This document shows positions 23,805 through 32,321 of a stretch of 51,566 bases of DNA, one piece after another. Below the pieces are notes generated by a model. The model saw only the letters and a list, made by a program, of their open reading frames with translations, did no database searches and was not told where the DNA came from. The DNA is from an uncultured Granulosicoccus sp. (GTDB taxonomy: Bacteria > Pseudomonadota > Gammaproteobacteria > Granulosicoccales > Granulosicoccaceae), in assembly GCA_947492525.1 (NCBI GenBank), contig CANLNQ010000038.1:1-51566 (forward strand), written 5' to 3'. A program made the position numbers and the translations under genes. The first letter of the stretch is position 1, and each line of letters opens with the position of its first letter.

Positions 23805-26225
23805 ATGCTTGCGTCATCTATACGTCGTCAGTCAATGGCGGCTTGCATCGGGCTTTGTGCCCTGAGTGCTCAGGCAGATCCCCTGAAAATATCACTTAGC
23901 GCTGGTCCGGAAGAAGGCGCAGTAATGGTATCGCTCAGCAATACCGGAGAGCAGTCGCTGTCCATCCTGAGTTGGGATACGCCATTCGAGCAGACGCTGT
24001 CCAGTGATGTCTTCCGTATCGAGCGCGTGACCAAGGAGTGGCCCTTGTCGGAGACGGCGGCTTACATCGGTCGAGAGGTCAAACGCATCGAACCTGATGC
24101 GGGCAGTTACCTGACGCTTGAGCCTGGTGCGTCTCTGAGCACGGTCATTCAGTTGAGTGATTACTATCGCATCGACAAGTCCGATTCACGACAGATTCGA
24201 TTCGTTGGTGATGTTCACTATGTCGAGAACGGGGATACTTCAACCGATTTCCTGACTCGAAAGCTCAGTTCACCAGCGGATCTGCTGGTGACCGAAATGG
24301 AGTCGAACAGCCTCTCGATGATGGTAATGCCCTCGATCGAACGACGGGTCCTCACGCCTGACTACAACCAGTGCTCAGTGCAGGAACAGACGGACATTCT
24401 GGCGGCAGCAAACGTTGCCGAGCAATTGACAGCGACATCGGTACAGGACCTCAACTCGCTGTCGCTGGACGAGCGTTCCGACTCACCGCGTTATACAACC
24501 TGGTTTGGTGAGTACACGGAAACACGCTTCAATCGCGTCGTTGAGAACTTCGAATCCATGGAGACAGCACTCCAGGAGGAGACGCTGCGGTTCGATTGTG
24601 GCTGTGATGAATCGGGTACCTACGCGTACGTGTATCCCAGCCGTCCCTTTGATATCTACCTCTGCCCCGAATTCTGGAATGCCAATATAGATGGAACGGA
24701 TTCGCGCGCCGGTACCATCATCCATGAGATCTCACATTTCACCGTACTGGCGGACACCGATGATCATGTGTATTCGCAACGAGGCTCGCAGAGCCTGGCG
24801 ATTACTGATCCCGACAAGGCCATCAGCAATGCTGATAATCATGAATATTTCGCCGAAAACACGCCGTTTCTGGATATCGTGGGTGAAGATCCCGAACCGG
24901 AGGTGGTGGAACACACGGTGCTGGCGCTGAATGTACCTGTCTCCGGTTCACTGTCGACCAATGCGCAGGCCACCTTTGAAGTAGAAGGTGCCAGTCTTGT
25001 GGAATTGACTTCGTCGGGCGGCGATGCCGATCTGTTCATCTACTCGGACGAGGCGATGAGCGTGGAGATATGTCGTTCGCTGAGCGTGACCAGCCAGGAT
25101 GTCTGTGAAACATCTCCCGAAGAGATCGCATACATCCTGGTCAGTGCCTACAGTACAACGAACTACGAGCTTGTGGCTTCGAATGAGGTAATCGAAGAGC
25201 CACTTGAAGAAGTCGATGCGGTCCTGTCACTCGATGTACCCGTGTCAGCTTCCCTGACGCAGGGAGAGCGACTGGTTTATGAAGTGAGGGCTGCTAATCT
25301 GGTGGAAGTGCAGGCGACCAGTGGTGACGCCGACCTGTTCGTGTTTGACGATCTGGATTTTGACAATGCAACGCTGGTATGCGCAGGCAATGGTTCGACT
25401 GCAGAATCAAGTGATGAAAGTTGCAATATCCCCCTGATTCTGGACACGTACTATGTTCTGGTGTCAGCCTTCACGGATACACAGTTCACGATAGTGGCTT
25501 CCATGGACGAGGTGATCACCGAGCCCACCGGTGTCAGGACAGACCTGGGGAGATTGGCCGCGGGAGAGACTCGCAGTGGCGCACTGTCCGAAGGCGACCT
25601 TGATGTGTATGTCCTCGGTGATGCAAGCTCGGTACAGGTAACGTCGGATACCGGCGACGTTGATCTGGCCATCTACGATTCCTCCGATTTCGAGAGCGCG
25701 GATCCGATTTGTCTGTCCGAGGAATTCAGTTCGGATTCGATCGTCGAGAGCTGCGATCTGCCAGATTCGAGTGACTACCAGGTAGCCATCTTCGGGCATG
25801 ATGATTCGACATACACGGTGGTTAGTGTCGCCATCGAGGAAGTGCCGGCGGATGATGATCCGGTAACCGAGGTGCCCGCAGCACCTGAAACACCGGCCGA
25901 GCCGGAAACACCGGTACAGCCTGAAGTGCCTGCCGAACCTGAATCTCCGGCCGAGCCGGAAACACCGGTGCAGCCCGAAGTGCCTGCAGAACCTGAAACA
26001 CCGGCCGAGCCAGAAACGCCGGTAGAGCCTGAGGTGCCGGCAGAACCTGAAACACCGGGCGAGCCGGAGACGCCCATTGCGGCTGATGATGATGCCGATA
26101 CGCCGGATTCGGGGACGGTTGCATCTTCTTCGTCATCCAGTGGTATTGGCTCGCTGGGCGGTTGGGGTTTTGCGCTGCTGCTGTTTGCAGTAGTCACCCG
26201 CCGACGGCGCAGGACAGGAGGCTGA
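23805..26225 (+). CDS. Secreted M35 metalloendopeptidase with PPC domains and GlyGly-CTERM anchor
   Basis: An 806-residue exported protease. Residues 1-25 are a signal peptide (cleavage after SAQA). A beta-rich N-terminal domain follows (about 26-170). Next comes the M35 'aspzincin' catalytic domain: HEISH at 307-311, then ADTDDHVYSQRGSQSLA with the Asp ligand, and NADNHEYFAENTPFLD, closely resembling peptidyl-Lys metalloendopeptidases. Three PPC-type beta domains (about 370-680) lead to a Pro/Glu repeat linker. The C-terminus has a Ser run, GIGSLGGWG, one membrane helix and RRRRR, the GlyGly-CTERM signal cut by rhombosortase, so the enzyme is probably released through type II secretion. The next gene encodes a homologue of the N-terminal domain. 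The specificity for Lys is inferred. Confidence 0.9.
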   Translation: MLASSIRRQSMAACIGLCALSAQADPLKISLSAGPEEGAVMVSLSNTGEQSLSILSWDTPFEQTLSSDVFRIERVTKEWPLSETAAYIGREVKRIEPDAGSYLTLEPGASLSTVIQLSDYYRIDKSDSRQIRFVGDVHYVENGDTSTDFLTRKLSSPADLLVTEMESNSLSMMVMPSIERRVLTPDYNQCSVQEQTDILAAANVAEQLTATSVQDLNSLSLDERSDSPRYTTWFGEYTETRFNRVVENFESMETALQEETLRFDCGCDESGTYAYVYPSRPFDIYLCPEFWNANIDGTDSRAGTIIHEISHFTVLADTDDHVYSQRGSQSLAITDPDKAISNADNHEYFAENTPFLDIVGEDPEPEVVEHTVLALNVPVSGSLSTNAQATFEVEGASLVELTSSGGDADLFIYSDEAMSVEICRSLSVTSQDVCETSPEEIAYILVSAYSTTNYELVASNEVIEEPLEEVDAVLSLDVPVSASLTQGERLVYEVRAANLVEVQATSGDADLFVFDDLDFDNATLVCAGNGSTAESSDESCNIPLILDTYYVLVSAFTDTQFTIVASMDEVITEPTGVRTDLGRLAAGETRSGALSEGDLDVYVLGDASSVQVTSDTGDVDLAIYDSSDFESADPICLSEEFSSDSIVESCDLPDSSDYQVAIFGHDDSTYTVVSVAIEEVPADDDPVTEVPAAPETPAEPETPVQPEVPAEPESPAEPETPVQPEVPAEPETPAEPETPVEPEVPAEPETPGEPETPIAADDDADTPDSGTVASSSSSSGIGSLGGWGFALLLFAVVTRRRRRTGG
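25893..26075 (+). repeat. In-frame 54-base repeats coding a Pro/Glu linker
   Basis: Three units of 54 bases (25893-25946, 25947-26000, 26001-26054) and a 21-base partial copy encode 18-residue units of the type PAEPETPVQPEVPAEPET. The DNA copies are near identical, so unit number is likely to vary between strains. The linker separates the PPC domains from the C-terminal sorting signal. Confidence 0.9.
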
Positions 26226-26229
26226 GTCC

Positions 26230-26820
26230 GTGGGAATGCTGAAGCGCGTGTCGCGAGTCGTCATTCTGTCGTTGCTGGCAGGTTCTGCCTGTTCGGCCAG
26301 CGAAGAGTTGCCAAAAACCAGCGCCGTGAAGGAAGCGTCCAGTGTGAAGACATTACAGGCGGGGATAGAGCTCGTATCGGCTGGTACCGGTTCCGAACAG
26401 CGCCATGGCCCGTCAGTTCTGTTCTATCTGGATAACCCTCGGGGACAGACGGTAAACGTGCTGAAATGGAATACGCCACTGGAAGAGGAGTTATCGGCAG
26501 ATGTCTTCCTGGTAGCCCGTAATGGCAAGCCCGTGGATTATCTGGGAAGAATGGTCAAGCGTGGGTCGCCGCAGAAGCATGATTACGTGGACGTGCCCGC
26601 CGGAGGAAGAATCGAATCCACAGTGGATATTGGACGCTACTACGATATCGCCGAGCCGGGTGCCTATACGATTGCTTACAAGCCCTTGCAGGTGACTTCA
26701 CAGGAAGACTCGCAAGAGGATTCTCGAGCGACCTCGCAGACTGAAAGCGTCGTGCAGTTGAATCAGGAGACGCTCGTGACGATGAGTACTGACTCATTGA
26801 CGTTCACCGTCAGCCAGTAA
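26230..26820 (+). CDS. Exported protein homologous to the N-terminal domain of the M35 protease
   Basis: A 196-residue protein with a lipoprotein-like signal (VVILSLLAGSACSASEE; the lipobox is imperfect). Its body aligns with residues about 30-130 of the protease encoded just upstream: WNTPLEEELSADVFLV against WDTPFEQTLSSDVFRI, and YLGRMVKRG...GRYYDI against YIGREVKRI...SDYYRI. The protease domain itself is absent. GTG 26230 is chosen because AGGAGG (26216-26221), at the end of the protease gene, is 8 bases away; ATG 26236 would be 14 away. The 4-base gap implies co-translation. By analogy with propeptide-like inhibitors and foldases it may chaperone or inhibit the protease; this is inference. 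Confidence 0.8.
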   Translation: MGMLKRVSRVVILSLLAGSACSASEELPKTSAVKEASSVKTLQAGIELVSAGTGSEQRHGPSVLFYLDNPRGQTVNVLKWNTPLEEELSADVFLVARNGKPVDYLGRMVKRGSPQKHDYVDVPAGGRIESTVDIGRYYDIAEPGAYTIAYKPLQVTSQEDSQEDSRATSQTESVVQLNQETLVTMSTDSLTFTVSQ

Positions 26821-26910
26821 GTCAACTCCATGCAGGCGGTGCTGAGTCACTCCGATAGTCCGGGCGGTGCTCTGCTTTCCTTTTGAATACTCGCAAGGCG
26901 ATAGCGATCC

Positions 26911-27810
26911 ATGACCTTCTGTTTCGACATCGGTGGTTCAAAGATCGTGGGGGCCTGGGTTGATGAGCAGGGCCGGATAGAGGAGCGCGGTCGGCAGGCG
27001 ACGCCGACTGACGACAAGGCAGCCTTCTTTCGAGTTATCGAAGAGCTGTGTCCTGACGGTGGAGATCCTGTCGGAATCGCCATTTCCGGAGTGATCGACC
27101 CGGTAAGCGGTCAGCTGAGCAGTGCCAACATTCCGAGCGTCAGTGGCCTGTGTCTTGCCGCTGAACTGCAGTGCCGGCTTGAACGCCGTGTGTATCTCGT
27201 CAACGATGCGGATGCGTTTGCGTTGGCAGAGACACGCTGGGGGGCGGCGAAGGGCCACAGCTCGGTAATGGCGATCATTCTGGGGACCGGAGTTGGTGGT
27301 GCACTTGTACTGAATGGCTGCCTGCATGTGGGGCACGCCGGTCTGACCGGTGAATGGGGGCACGGTCCGGCACACGCTCTGCGCACAGGTGCATCATTGC
27401 CGACGCTTGCCTGCAGTTGTGGACAGGTCGGGTGTGTGGATACGCTGGGTGGCGCCCGAGGTCTGGAGCGTCTCTATCGTCATGTCCATGGCACCGCTGA
27501 GAATAGTCTTCGGGTAGTCGCCGACTGGGAGTCGGGCGACGCAAGAGCCAGTCGCGTCATCGATATCTGGTTGGACATTGTCGGCGGTGCGCTCGCCGCT
27601 GCCATCAACATCATTGGACCCTCGATCGTGCCCGTTGGCGGGGGACTGGCCAGTAGTCAGGCTCTGATTGAGGCACTGGACAAGGAGGTCTGTCAACGCT
27701 CACTGACAAGACAGACCTCATCGTTGTTGTATCAGACCACCAGTGGTCCGGAGCAGGGCTTGGCGGGTGCTGCGTGCATGGTTCAACAACGCTCGGACAG
27801 TGTCGAATGA
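26911..27810 (+). CDS. ROK-family sugar kinase
   Basis: A 299-residue sugar kinase of the ROK family. FDIGGSKIVGAWVDEQG is the N-terminal phosphate-binding motif, IILGTGVGGALVLNG the second ATP-binding block, and the EWGHGPA...CSCGQVGCVDTLGG stretch gives the zinc-binding His/Cys cluster that defines ROK kinases. The Asp base is in VNDADAFALAE. Known members phosphorylate N-acetylglucosamine, N-acetylmannosamine, glucose or fructose, and NagK/Mak-type sequences are the closest in feel, but the substrate cannot be fixed from sequence. It overlaps cutC by 4 bases (ATGA), so the two are translated together. Confidence 0.9.
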   Translation: MTFCFDIGGSKIVGAWVDEQGRIEERGRQATPTDDKAAFFRVIEELCPDGGDPVGIAISGVIDPVSGQLSSANIPSVSGLCLAAELQCRLERRVYLVNDADAFALAETRWGAAKGHSSVMAIILGTGVGGALVLNGCLHVGHAGLTGEWGHGPAHALRTGASLPTLACSCGQVGCVDTLGGARGLERLYRHVHGTAENSLRVVADWESGDARASRVIDIWLDIVGGALAAAINIIGPSIVPVGGGLASSQALIEALDKEVCQRSLTRQTSSLLYQTTSGPEQGLAGAACMVQQRSDSVE

Positions 27811-28613
27811 TGAAACCATTCGAACTGGAAGTCTGTGTGGATTCGGCTGCGGCGCTGTCTTCCTGCTTCAAGGCCGGTGTCGATCGAGTCGAATTGTGTT
27901 CAGCCCTGGCGCTGGGAGGTCTGACGCCTGCCTATGGGCTCATGAAAATGGCGGGCAGGCTGCAGGCGAGAGCGCGGGGAGCGTGCTTTGAAAACGACGT
28001 ACAGGAAGTGTTTGCGTATGGCGATACATCGTCTGCAACAATGACGCTGGCGATGATTCGTCCACGGGCCGGTAATTTCTGTTTCAGCGAATCAGAAATC
28101 CAGAGCATGTGCGATGACATAGCCGCTGTGCGTGAAGCGGGGCTATCGGGCGTGGTGCTAGGGGCGGCAACACCCGATGGCTGTCTGGATCTGTCGGTGC
28201 TGGGTCGGCTGTGCCAGGCTGCAGGCGATCTGCAGAAGACGCTTCACCGTGTCGTGGATCTGCTCGACGACCCCTTGCAGGCAATCGACCAGGCGATCGA
28301 TCTGGGATTCACCAGAATCCTGACATCTGGTGGCGCGCCTGCCGTGTCTGATGGCATGGCTCGTCTCGCACACATGCAACGCTACGCGGGGGATCGTATT
28401 CAGATCATGGCAGGGGCCGGCATGACGCCGACTCTGGCCAGGGCGATTTACGCTCAAGCCGGCATCAGTGCCTTCCACGCATCCTGCAGGCGGTCAGGCA
28501 AGACTGATCCGCTGCTGGATGCCTTTGGCTTCGCCGGCCCGACCAGCGAGCTGGACACTGGTCTGATCGAGGAATATCGACGTGCATTTACCGCCATATC
28601 GGGCAGCGTCTGA
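27807..28613 (+). CDS. cutC: CutC family protein
   Basis: A 268-residue TIM-barrel protein of the CutC family. Typical features: ELEVCVDSAAALSSCFKAGVDRVELCSALALGGLTP at the N-terminus, MIRPRAGNFCFSESE, GVVLGAATPDGCLD and RILTSGGAPAVSDG in order. CutC was first linked to copper tolerance in E. coli, but a direct copper role is disputed, and the barrel looks enzymatic. The start ATG overlaps the kinase stop, so it is in an operon with a ROK kinase. This pairing suggests a sugar-metabolism function in this organism, which is inference. The convergent rRNA methyltransferase gene ends 6 bases after it. Confidence 0.92.
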   Translation: MMKPFELEVCVDSAAALSSCFKAGVDRVELCSALALGGLTPAYGLMKMAGRLQARARGACFENDVQEVFAYGDTSSATMTLAMIRPRAGNFCFSESEIQSMCDDIAAVREAGLSGVVLGAATPDGCLDLSVLGRLCQAAGDLQKTLHRVVDLLDDPLQAIDQAIDLGFTRILTSGGAPAVSDGMARLAHMQRYAGDRIQIMAGAGMTPTLARAIYAQAGISAFHASCRRSGKTDPLLDAFGFAGPTSELDTGLIEEYRRAFTAISGSV

Positions 28614-28619
28614 ACAACG

Positions 28620-29780
28620 TCATGATAGGCTCAGGCGTGCCACACATTCCAGGTGTGCGGTCTGCGGAAACATGTCCATCGGTGTCAGAGTCTCGATTCG
28701 GTAGCCACCTTCGGTCAGTTTCTTCAAATCTCTGGCAAGTGTTGCCGGATGGCATGAGACATACAGCAACTCCTGACAGGGATTGGCAATCAGCGCATCC
28801 GTGACCGAGTTGTCGAGCCCTGCCCGTGGCGGGTCGACGATGCACAGGTTGTTCGCGATGTCCAGTTTGGCCAGGGTCTTCTCGACGGAGGCTTCATGGA
28901 AATGTACATTGTTCAGGCGGCGCTGCCGTGCCTGTTCCCTGGCTGCGGAGATGTTCTCTGGTGAGGAGTCGACGCCGGCCACCTGCCTGTCCGGGTGCTG
29001 CTCCGCGATGTGATTGGTCCAGTGTCCACGACCGCAATACAGATCGATGATTCGCTCGCAGCTACTTTGCTGGACTCTGTCCAGCAGTCTCGCTGTCAGT
29101 TTTTCGCTGATGTCAGTATTGACCTGACGAAAACCCAGCTCGGTCGAGTTCTTCTCATTGATCGGGAAAACATTGACCTCGCCATCGACGAGCGCGATTT
29201 CCACCCGACCCTGCGCGCACTGACTCAGATCGCTGTCTTTCAGGAATGCATTGATTGCATCGTCTGCAATGGCACAGTGATCAACGGCTATGCGCTGGTC
29301 GCTGCGACGCCATTTGTAGTGAAAGCTGCCCGCTCTGATTTCTCCCTGAATGCGATTTCGGTAGCCATATTCTCGTGTGGACGGGATGATGTCTTCCATC
29401 GGCAAGTCGTGAAGCAGACCAATTCGGCCAAGTGTGTCGATCAGTTGCTCCTGCTTGGCGGCCAGCTGTTGCGCGTAGGGCACGTGTTGCCAGTCGCAAC
29501 CACCACAGCTGCCGAAATACGGGCAGGGCGCCTCGATCCGATCCTTACCGGGCTCCAGGATCTCCTCGACACTACCCAATGCATAGGTTTTCTTGCGCTG
29601 GGTGATCTTGATTCTCACCCGGTCGCCAGGAATTGTGTAGGGTACGAAAACGACGCGTTGATCCTGCCTGCCAAGACCATCGCCTGCGTTCGTCAACGAC
29701 TCGATGACCAGTTCAGCGTCGCGCGGTTCGACCGCTTTGCGTTTGTGCCGGTACTTGTTCCAGCCGGATTTATCCTTCAT
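28620..29780 (-). CDS. rlmD: 23S rRNA (uracil-C5)-methyltransferase, RlmD-like
   Basis: A 386-residue SAM-dependent methyltransferase of the TrmA/RumA family. The order is: a TRAM-like RNA-binding domain (residues about 20-75), an iron-sulfur cluster motif with Cys86, Cys92 and Cys95 (CPYFGSCGGCDWQHV), then the Rossmann methyltransferase part with IIDLYCGRGHWT, IVDPPRAGLDNS and the catalytic cysteine in LLYVSCHPATLARDL. Such enzymes put a methyl group on C5 of a uracil in 23S rRNA (U1939 for RlmD, U747 for RlmC). It is shorter than E. coli RlmD (433), so RlmC-type activity cannot be ruled out. The gene is convergent with cutC and alone on its strand. Confidence 0.85.
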   Translation of the reverse strand: MKDKSGWNKYRHKRKAVEPRDAELVIESLTNAGDGLGRQDQRVVFVPYTIPGDRVRIKITQRKKTYALGSVEEILEPGKDRIEAPCPYFGSCGGCDWQHVPYAQQLAAKQEQLIDTLGRIGLLHDLPMEDIIPSTREYGYRNRIQGEIRAGSFHYKWRRSDQRIAVDHCAIADDAINAFLKDSDLSQCAQGRVEIALVDGEVNVFPINEKNSTELGFRQVNTDISEKLTARLLDRVQQSSCERIIDLYCGRGHWTNHIAEQHPDRQVAGVDSSPENISAAREQARQRRLNNVHFHEASVEKTLAKLDIANNLCIVDPPRAGLDNSVTDALIANPCQELLYVSCHPATLARDLKKLTEGGYRIETLTPMDMFPQTAHLECVARLSLS

Positions 29781-29846
29781 TGATGCTCGTTTGTCTTGAC
29801 GCGACGGCAGGTATCACTGGCCTGCCAGGTAGGGCGTACAGTATAG

Positions 29847-29942
29847 GGCAGGACGCTCTTGTGTGATTGCTCGAAGTGAACGTGCAGGCCAGGTGGCAGG
29901 ATGCTCTCGTTTGAATGTTCGGAGTGAACGTGCAGGCCAGGG
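29847..29942. repeat. Two tandem 48-base direct repeats
   Basis: Two neighbouring 48-base units (29847-29894 and 29895-29942) share GGCAGGAYGCTCT at the start and GTGAACGTGCAGGCCAGG at the end, with a diverged middle. They lie in the intergenic space between the divergent rRNA methyltransferase and SDR genes. Confidence 0.85.
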
Positions 29943-29959
29943 GGAGACGTCATGACACG

Positions 29960-29980
29960 GGCAGGTTTCGCAAACCTGCC
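29960..29980 (+). promoter_or_regulatory. Perfect hairpin in the SDR leader region
   Basis: A 9-base-pair stem GGCAGGTTT / AAACCTGCC with a CGC loop sits 57 bases before the SDR start. No T-run follows on either strand, so it is more likely an mRNA leader structure or operator than a terminator. Confidence 0.5.
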
Positions 29981-30036
29981 AGAATCACGGAAAAACGCAG
30001 GTTTCCATCAATCCTAACGACATCAGGCTTGGAATC

Positions 30037-30807
30037 ATGAATGAATGTGTGAAAGGAATAGACGGGCGAATTGCCCTGATAACCGGTGCATCCAGCGGGC
30101 TGGGCGCGCACTTTGCGCAGGTTCTTGCCAGGGCAGGAGCCACTGTGGTTCTCGCTGCCAGACGACGCGACCGGCTTGAGGACCTGTCGCAATCGATACG
30201 CGACGCCGGTGGACAGGTAATGGCCGTGACCATGGATGTCACCGATGCGGCCAGCGTTACCGCAGCCTTGCAGGCCGTGGAAGAGCAACTGGGTACGGTC
30301 AGCATCCTCGTCAACAATGCAGGTATGGCGGAATCGAAAACCTTCCGCAAGCTGGATGAAGACAGCTGGCGACGCACACTGGCGGTGAATCTTGATGGTG
30401 CCTGGCGAGTTGCTCATCAGGTGACCCGCAGGATGCTCGATGAAGAACAAGGTGGTGTGGTTGTCAATATCGCCTCCATTCTCGGGCTGCGTGTCGGTTT
30501 CGGTAACAGTGCCTATGCGGTGTCAAAGGCAGGCCTGGTGCAGATGACCCGGTCCATGGCACTGGAACTGGGACCGCGTGGCATACGTGTCAATGCCCTG
30601 TGCCCCGGTTATATCGCCACCGATATCAACGCTGACTATTTTGCGACCCCCGAAGGAGCAGAGTACATTCGCTCGACCCCGGCTGGTCGTACGGGCAGGC
30701 TCACTGAGCTGGATGGGCCTCTGTTGCTCCTGTGCAGTGACGCCGGGTCTTTCATCAACGGCATTGCGTTGCCAGTGGATGGCGGTCACCTGGTCAGTTC
30801 GCTCTAG
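30037..30807 (+). CDS. Short-chain dehydrogenase/reductase
   Basis: A 256-residue classical SDR oxidoreductase. The cofactor-binding motif is TGASSGLG near residue 17, followed by NNAG (LVNNAGMAES), the catalytic serine in NIASILG and the YAVSK active site (Tyr-x3-Lys), with CPGYIATDIN downstream. AARRRDR after the second strand, with basic residues, suggests NADP(H) preference. The family acts on many alcohols, ketones and sugars, and the sequence gives no clear substrate. The gene stands alone between the repeat/hairpin leader and the radical SAM gene. Confidence 0.93.
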   Translation: MNECVKGIDGRIALITGASSGLGAHFAQVLARAGATVVLAARRRDRLEDLSQSIRDAGGQVMAVTMDVTDAASVTAALQAVEEQLGTVSILVNNAGMAESKTFRKLDEDSWRRTLAVNLDGAWRVAHQVTRRMLDEEQGGVVVNIASILGLRVGFGNSAYAVSKAGLVQMTRSMALELGPRGIRVNALCPGYIATDINADYFATPEGAEYIRSTPAGRTGRLTELDGPLLLLCSDAGSFINGIALPVDGGHLVSSL

Positions 30808-30900
30808 TTGATCCCTGTATCGGTCGACCTGGGCACGCAGGGCGGCTGTGCATTACAAATCGGCGCAAAGCGAGTTTCCAATGCTGCCCGGTCACCCGGA

Positions 30901-30943
30901 TGTACAACTGTAAGAAATACCACTATACTGTATATATAAACTG
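30901..30943 (+). promoter_or_regulatory. Promoter overlapped by a LexA-like box
   Basis: TGTACA (30901-30906), a 17-base spacer and TATACT (30924-30929) form a candidate promoter. Overlapping its -10 is CTGTATATATAAACTG (30928-30943), which matches the gammaproteobacterial LexA box CTGT-N8-ACAG at all but one of the eight conserved outer positions (ACTG instead of ACAG). The site is 31 bases before the PA0069-type gene. Confidence 0.55.
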
Positions 30944-30973
30944 TAACAGGTCGCTGACATACGGGGCGTCATC

Positions 30974-32152
30974 ATGTTCGATACACCGCAGAAGCGTCGA
31001 GGACGGGGTGCGCAAAGCAACCGTAGTGGCCGGTTCGAGTCGACACAACGTGTCGATATCGACGATGGTTGGCAGGTTATGACAGGTCCGGTATCAGCGC
31101 CGTCGGAAGACAAGGGCAGGACGCGACTGGACCCAGGCGACGGGGCGCTGCTGCCTGGCAGTGCCGAAGCGCCAGCGACCTTGCGAACGCAATGGCGAGT
31201 GGATACTGCCAGGCGCGTGATCACGCGCAATCAGTCACCGGATGTGCATTTCGATCAGTCCATCAACCCGTATCGTGGATGCGAGCACGGGTGTGCCTAT
31301 TGTTTTGCGCGGCCTTCGCATACCTATCTGGGGCACTCGGCCGGACTGGACTTCGAACGTCTTCTCTACGCCAAGCTCGATGCTGCCAACCTGCTGCGCA
31401 CTGAGTTGGCCAACCCGAGATACCAGTGCAAGCCGATTGCGCTCGGCGTCAATACCGATGCCTATCAGCCATTGGAACGCGAACTCGGCATCACCCGGCA
31501 GCTTCTCGAGGTCTTGCTCGAGAGCAGGCACCCAGTCTATCTGATCAGCAAATCCTCTTTGATCGAACGTGATCTGGATCTGCTGGTGCAAATGGCCGAG
31601 CGTAATCTGGTCACCGTCTCGATATCCATGACCACACTGGACAACACGCTCAGTCATCGTCTCGAACCGCGCGCCGCTGCGCCACATCGACGTTTGCGGA
31701 CGATGCGGACCCTCGCCGGTGCCGGTGTACCGGTGCGTGCGTCGGTATCGCCCATCATTCCGGCCCTCAACGAGCATGAGATGGATGCCATTCTGGAGGC
31801 CTCGGCGCAATCCGGCGCCACTGGCGCGAATGCCATTGTGCTGCGCTTGCCGCATGAACTCGCACAGTTGTTTCCGGAATGGCTGGAGGCGTGTTATCCA
31901 TTGAAAAAGACACGCGTACTGAAGGCGATTCGCTCACTGCGAGCGGGCAAGCTGAACACCAGTGACTTTGCCTCCCGCTTTTCAGGGGAGGGGCCGCGAG
32001 CAGATATCATTCGGCAACGTTTCGAAGCGGCGTGTCGCCGCTACGGCCTGAAGAGTGGCAGTGAGGTGTTCACTACCGATGTCTCACAGTTTCGAGCGCC
32101 GGCCCTGCCGGAGAATGAAATCGGTCATGGGCAGCAGATGCCGCTGTTCTGA
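30974..32152 (+). CDS. PA0069-family radical SAM protein
   Basis: A 392-residue protein of the PA0069/Rv2578c family. The radical SAM cluster motif is C-x3-C-x2-C at residues 103-110 (CEHGCAYC), in the typical context NPYRGCEHGCAYCFARPSH. The rest forms a partial TIM barrel with the family's IALGVNTDAYQPLE and VSPIIPALNE blocks. The first 60 residues are basic and low in complexity. Its chemistry is unknown; it resembles spore photoproduct lyase-type proteins only distantly. In Pseudomonas aeruginosa PA0069 belongs to the LexA regulon (from memory), and the LexA-like box here agrees with a DNA-damage role. It is transcribed alone. Confidence 0.9.
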   Translation: MFDTPQKRRGRGAQSNRSGRFESTQRVDIDDGWQVMTGPVSAPSEDKGRTRLDPGDGALLPGSAEAPATLRTQWRVDTARRVITRNQSPDVHFDQSINPYRGCEHGCAYCFARPSHTYLGHSAGLDFERLLYAKLDAANLLRTELANPRYQCKPIALGVNTDAYQPLERELGITRQLLEVLLESRHPVYLISKSSLIERDLDLLVQMAERNLVTVSISMTTLDNTLSHRLEPRAAAPHRRLRTMRTLAGAGVPVRASVSPIIPALNEHEMDAILEASAQSGATGANAIVLRLPHELAQLFPEWLEACYPLKKTRVLKAIRSLRAGKLNTSDFASRFSGEGPRADIIRQRFEAACRRYGLKSGSEVFTTDVSQFRAPALPENEIGHGQQMPLF

Positions 32153-32233
32153 GAACCGACCTGGCTTCACGCTGTCTGAAGGAAGGCAAGCAGCCAGTGG
32201 GCGGGGCGACCACTCACTGCTTGAATGCAACCC

Positions 32234-32297
32234 TGGAACTCAGGAACTCAGGAACTCAGGAACTCAGGAACTCAGGATCTCAGGATCTCAGGATCTC
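32234..32297. repeat. Octamer tandem repeat, eight units
   Basis: Eight consecutive 8-base units: one TGGAACTC, four AGGAACTC and three AGGATCTC. The array lies between the convergent radical SAM and isochorismatase-family genes. The block-wise change from AGGAACTC to AGGATCTC suggests stepwise slippage. It is not coding and forms no strong hairpin. Confidence 0.95.
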
Positions 32298-32321
32298 AGA
32301 GATGAACTGGCCAACACGGAT

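Noticed and set aside
23512..23817. 101-codon minus-strand open frame before the protease gene
   Set aside because: No family resemblance, no ribosome site, and it overlaps the protease start.
32234..32297. CRISPR-like array
   Set aside because: Units are 8 bases and directly adjacent without spacers; the same applies to the other short arrays. No cas genes are present.
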